A stretch of 7,274 nt of DNA, taken from the NCBI GenBank assembly GCA_030040525.1, contig JASHTN010000303.1, positions 1-7,274 on the forward strand, read 5' to 3'. The notes below the pieces were generated by a model, which saw nothing but the letters and a program-made list of their open reading frames with translations, had not been told where the DNA came from and did not search any database. The translations under genes were made by a program, and so were the position numbers. Below are positions 7,157-7,274 of this stretch, one piece after another (positions within the stretch are counted from its first letter, which is position 1; each line of letters begins with the position of its first letter). The DNA comes from Gammaproteobacteria bacterium. GTDB taxonomy: Bacteria > Pseudomonadota > Gammaproteobacteria > Steroidobacterales > Steroidobacteraceae.

Positions 7157-7274
7157 CCGAACATTTCGTGCTCGGCGGCTGGGAAATCGGCCGCGAGGCA
7201 GGCAAGATTAAAGACTGCGTGCTCCTGCCAGGAACGCGATGATCCGATGCGCCCGCCGAGAAAAGCCGATACCA

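Noticed and set aside
7210..7240. Possible sigma-54 promoter (TGGCAGGAGCACGCA on the minus strand)
   Set aside because: The GG and GC elements are one base closer than the required spacing and the -12 element lacks the TT, so it does not meet the consensus.
5961..7242. Plus-strand frames at 5961-6566 and 6613-7242
   Set aside because: They lie opposite the well-supported minus-strand large and small subunit genes, show no family motifs, and have no convincing ribosome binding sites.
7153..7274. Possible C-terminal end of an upstream minus-strand gene
   Set aside because: The 39-codon open frame has a plausible composition but no recognisable motif, and two other frames are also open for part of the stretch. 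It is too short to support as a gene.

Overview
The window looks like part of a GC-rich proteobacterial chromosome. The family content is proteobacterial: periplasmic molybdenum hydroxylases of the isoquinoline 1-oxidoreductase (IorAB) / membrane-linked aldehyde dehydrogenase type, plus a triheme cytochrome c. Both large subunits carry twin-arginine leaders, as expected of a Gram-negative cell exporting folded molybdoenzymes. A genus cannot be assigned from the sequence alone.

Every convincing gene lies on the minus strand, so transcription runs from high to low coordinates. In that order: an untranslated leader with a strong Shine-Dalgarno site (about 7081-7131); module 1, a [2Fe-2S] small subunit (7080-6625) and a molybdopterin large subunit (6614-4419); a triheme c-type cytochrome (4373-3066); a small UBP-type zinc-finger protein (3044-2679); the C-terminal remnant of a SnoaL/NTF2-like gene (about 2587-2459); and module 2, a second [2Fe-2S] small subunit (2381-1929) and a second molybdopterin large subunit (1918 to beyond base 1). 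Module 2's large subunit is cut by the window edge after 639 residues, before its catalytic-glutamate region.

The likely working unit is a periplasmic hydroxylase or dehydrogenase. A substrate (an aldehyde or an N-heteroaromatic compound) is oxidised at the Mo-cofactor of the large subunit. Electrons pass through the two [2Fe-2S] clusters of the small subunit to the triheme cytochrome, and from there to the respiratory chain. There is no FAD subunit, which fits a cytochrome-coupled rather than NAD- or oxygen-coupled enzyme. The two modules are diverged paralogues on either side of a single cytochrome gene, so the cytochrome may serve both.

Within each module the small-subunit stop and the large-subunit start are exactly 10 bases apart. 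The zinc-finger gene and the SnoaL remnant interrupt the oxidoreductase cluster and have no obvious link to the reaction. Long plus-strand reading frames opposite these genes are shadows caused by high GC.
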